Assembly (NCBI GenBank): GCA_960531495.1
Contig: OY482860.1
Span: 4,183,048 to 4,247,047, forward strand
DNA length: 64,000 nt
Direction of reading: 5' to 3'
Origin: Zeus faber
Lineage: Eukaryota > Chordata > Actinopteri > Zeiformes > Zeidae
The position numbers were made by a program, and so were the translations under genes. The notes beneath the pieces were generated by a model that was given only the letters and a program-made list of their open reading frames with translations, was not told the DNA's origin and made no database searches. Below are positions 61,941-64,000 of the stretch, in pieces; position 1 is the stretch's first letter, and each line of letters opens with the position of its first letter.

Positions 61941-64000
61941 GTCTCTAACCTGAGTGACTTCTCCGGTTGCGGTGAGAGCTACCACTGGCGGTTCCGGTGA
62001 CTTCTTTGCCTGTGCGTCGCTGTTGTCTTTTTTTTGCTGTTGTTTTTTGTTGCTGCTGCTGGAGTTGATGTTGCTGCTGCTGTTGTTGTTTTGTGGCTGC
62101 TGCTGCTACTGCTGCTATTTCTGTTGCTGTTGTTGTAGTTTCCGTTGTGATATTTCAGTGAGAGGATTATAAGAAGGGTGTGTTTTCGGAGTGATAGTCA
62201 AAAGGATCTCCCTCCCGAGGTCAGAATGAAAAACTTGACCCGTAATTTAGGGACACTAATTAAAGGACCGTGACTGGATTAAGATGAGACACTGCACAGA
62301 GTTTAAATTCCCGTTTCCGGTGAGGGCTACCACTTCCGGTTCCGGTGACGTCTTTGCTCTGCGTTACTTCGTTGAGATGAGAGGGTACACACTGTTGACT
62401 CAATACAGATGAGGATATATCTGGTTCCGATGAGAGCTACCACTTTCGGTTCCGGTGACATCTTCGCTTGTGCGCTGTTGCTGCAACTATTGCTGCTGCT
62501 GTTTTCTGCTTCTGCTATTGTTTCTGCTGGTATTGTCATTGCTGCTGCTAACCTTATACCTAAACTTAACCATCCACCATGACTGGATTTAGGTGAGATG
62601 GTGCACACAGTTGAAATCTCAGTGTCTGGTGAGGGCTGCCACTTCCGTTCCGGTGATGTCTTTGCTGTACGTTGCTTCCCTGAGAACTGTTGACTCAATA
62701 CAAATTGAGATTATATATATAGATTAGATAGATAGAGATTTCTGGTTCTGGTGAGAACTACCACTTCCGCTTCCGGTGACGTCTTTGCTTGCGCGCTGTC
62801 GCTGTTGTTTTTGCTTCTGCTATTGTTGCTGCTGGTACAGTAGCCGCTAGTGTTGTCATTGCTGCTGGTGGTGTTGTTGGCGCTGCTAACCTTATACCTT
62901 AACTGGTGTTGTCGTTGCTGCTGCTAACCTACCTAACCTACCTAAACTTAACCATCTCTGACCTTATTCCTTAACCTAATCATCTCGAACATTATACCTA
63001 AACATAACAATGCCTAGACTTATACCTAAACTTAACCATCTCTAACCTTATATCCTAATTTAAATATCTCTTACTTTGTACCTCAACTCAACATCTCTAA
63101 CATCTCTAACCTGAGTGACTTTTCCGGTTCCGGTAAGAGCTACCACATCCGGTTCCGGTGACGCCTTTGCGTGTGCATTGCTGTTGTTGCTCCTGCTTGG
63201 TTTTGCTGTTGTTGCTGGTGGTGTTGATGTTGCTGCTATTTCGGTTGCTGTGGTTGTTTCTGTTGTGATATTACACTCAGAGGATCATAAGAAGGGTGTG
63301 TTTTCCGAGAGAGAGAGTCTAAAGGATCTCCCTTCCGAGGTCTGTTTGGAAACTTGACCCGTAACTTAGGGACGCTAATTAAAGGACCATGACTGGATTA
63401 AGATGAGATGGTGCACACAGTTTAAATTTCCGGCTCCGGTGACGTCTTTGCTGTGCTTTACTTCGTTGAGATGAGATGGTACACACTGTTGGTTGACTCA
63501 ATACTGATGAGGAGATTTCTGGTTTCGGTGAGAGCTACCACTTCCGGTTCCGGTGACGTCTTCGCTTGTGCACTGTTGCTGTTGCTGTTTTTGTTGCCGC
63601 TGTTGTCTGCTGCTGGTATTGACACTGCTGGTGTTGTCGTTGCTGCTGTTGCTGGTGCTGTTGTTGGTGCCGCTTACCTTATACCTTAACTGGTGTTGTC
63701 ATTGCTGCTGCTGACCTTATACCTAAACTTAACTCTCGCTTACCTTATACCTCAACTTAACGTAACCTTATACCTCAAATTAACCATCTCTAACCTGAGT
63801 GACCTTTCCAGTTCCGGTGAGAGCTACCACTTCCGGTTCTGGTGACGTCTTTGCGTGTACGTTGCTGCTGTTGTTGTTGCTGCTGGTGTCGATATTGCTG
63901 CTGCCGTTGTTGCTGTTTCTGTGGCTGTTGTTGCTGCTGTTGTTGTTTTCTGTTGCTGTTGCTGCCACTGTGGTTGGAGTCGCTTTTATTGTTGTTTTTG
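61941..64000 (+). repeat. higher-order satellite with CCGGTTCCGGTGA cassettes and CTG-rich arrays
   Basis: A roughly 47-bp cassette (TCCGGTTCCGGTGA, GAGCTACCAC, then again TTCCGGTTCCGGTGACGTC and TTTGC) occurs, complete or in part, near 61997, 62340, 62450, 62650, 62775, 63155, 63435, 63557 and 63838. Cassettes are followed by GCTGTTGTTGCTG-type triplet arrays and separated by CTAACCTTATACCTAAACTTAACC-type AACC-rich stretches. A larger unit of about 1.1 kb repeats: TGAGTGACTT at 61951 and 63112, AAGAAGGGTGTG at 62171 and 63289, GTTGAGATGAGA at 62371 and 63465. The array continues past the window end. No coding potential is apparent. Confidence 0.9.

Noticed and set aside
62930-63110. telomere-like AACC-rich sequence
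   Set aside because: No CCCTAA/TTAGGG units. The stretches are AACCTTA/AACTTAACC spacers of the local satellite.

Overview
This is vertebrate nuclear DNA, most likely from a teleost fish. It has AT-rich, intron-like sequence, very many microsatellites, and a dense mix of Tc1-like, hAT-like, Tigger, L2, L1-Tx1, DIRS-like and retroviral relics that is typical of ray-finned fish. No bacterial-type gene organisation, CRISPR array, rRNA or intact tRNA gene was found.

The one host gene I can support is on the minus strand. Seven exons (52877-52970, 44744-44872, 25837-26145, 23288-23518, 17532-17648, 11814-11954, 9912-10024) join in one continuous reading frame. They encode consecutive cadherin repeats of protocadherin-15, from the end of EC6 to the start of EC10, judged by comparison with the vertebrate PCDH15 protein as I know it. 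PCDH15 is the lower half of the hair-cell tip link. The 5' exons (signal peptide, EC1-EC6) lie beyond base 64000 and the 3' exons (EC10-11, membrane segment, cytoplasmic tail) lie before base 1. Which fish paralogue (pcdh15a or pcdh15b) this is cannot be decided here. The EC7-EC8 exon has two frame-breaking indels that cancel in length. They look like base-call errors but need checking.

Everything else is intron and repeats. 1-9911: dispersed repeats, a CTCTAC-type minisatellite, two abutting Tc1-like elements (4927-8101), a short in-frame fragment of a TMEM62-like metallophosphoesterase (8253-8417) and a deleted Tc1-like copy carrying a perfect palindrome. 11955-17531: GGA minisatellites and a hAT-like composite with an 8-bp target duplication (15093-17077). 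17649-23287: a Tigger-like deletion derivative and an L2 remnant. 23519-25836: long CA and pyrimidine-rich arrays. 26146-44743: an assembly gap, several Tc1-like copies (one with an intact 340-residue transposase at 37423-38445), L1-Tx1 and retroviral fragments, and a second hAT-like composite (42455-44033). 44873-52876: a CATC tetranucleotide array and a possible LTR. 52971-64000: a CA/CG Z-DNA-type array, a deleted Tc1-like copy, a DIRS-like remnant, a long L2 LINE relic and, at the very end, an unusual higher-order satellite (about 1.1-kb period) built from a CCGGTTCCGGTGA-containing cassette and CTG-rich stretches.

The pcdh15 exons are the only parts expected to be under host protein selection. 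The transposons appear decayed, except the 37.2-38.8 kb Tc1-like copy, which looks recent. No novel multi-gene system was recognised. The most unusual items are the terminal higher-order satellite, the captured TMEM62-like exon in a palindrome-rich patch, the TG tract abutting a pcdh15 splice acceptor, and the two hAT-bracketed composites with parallel cargo.
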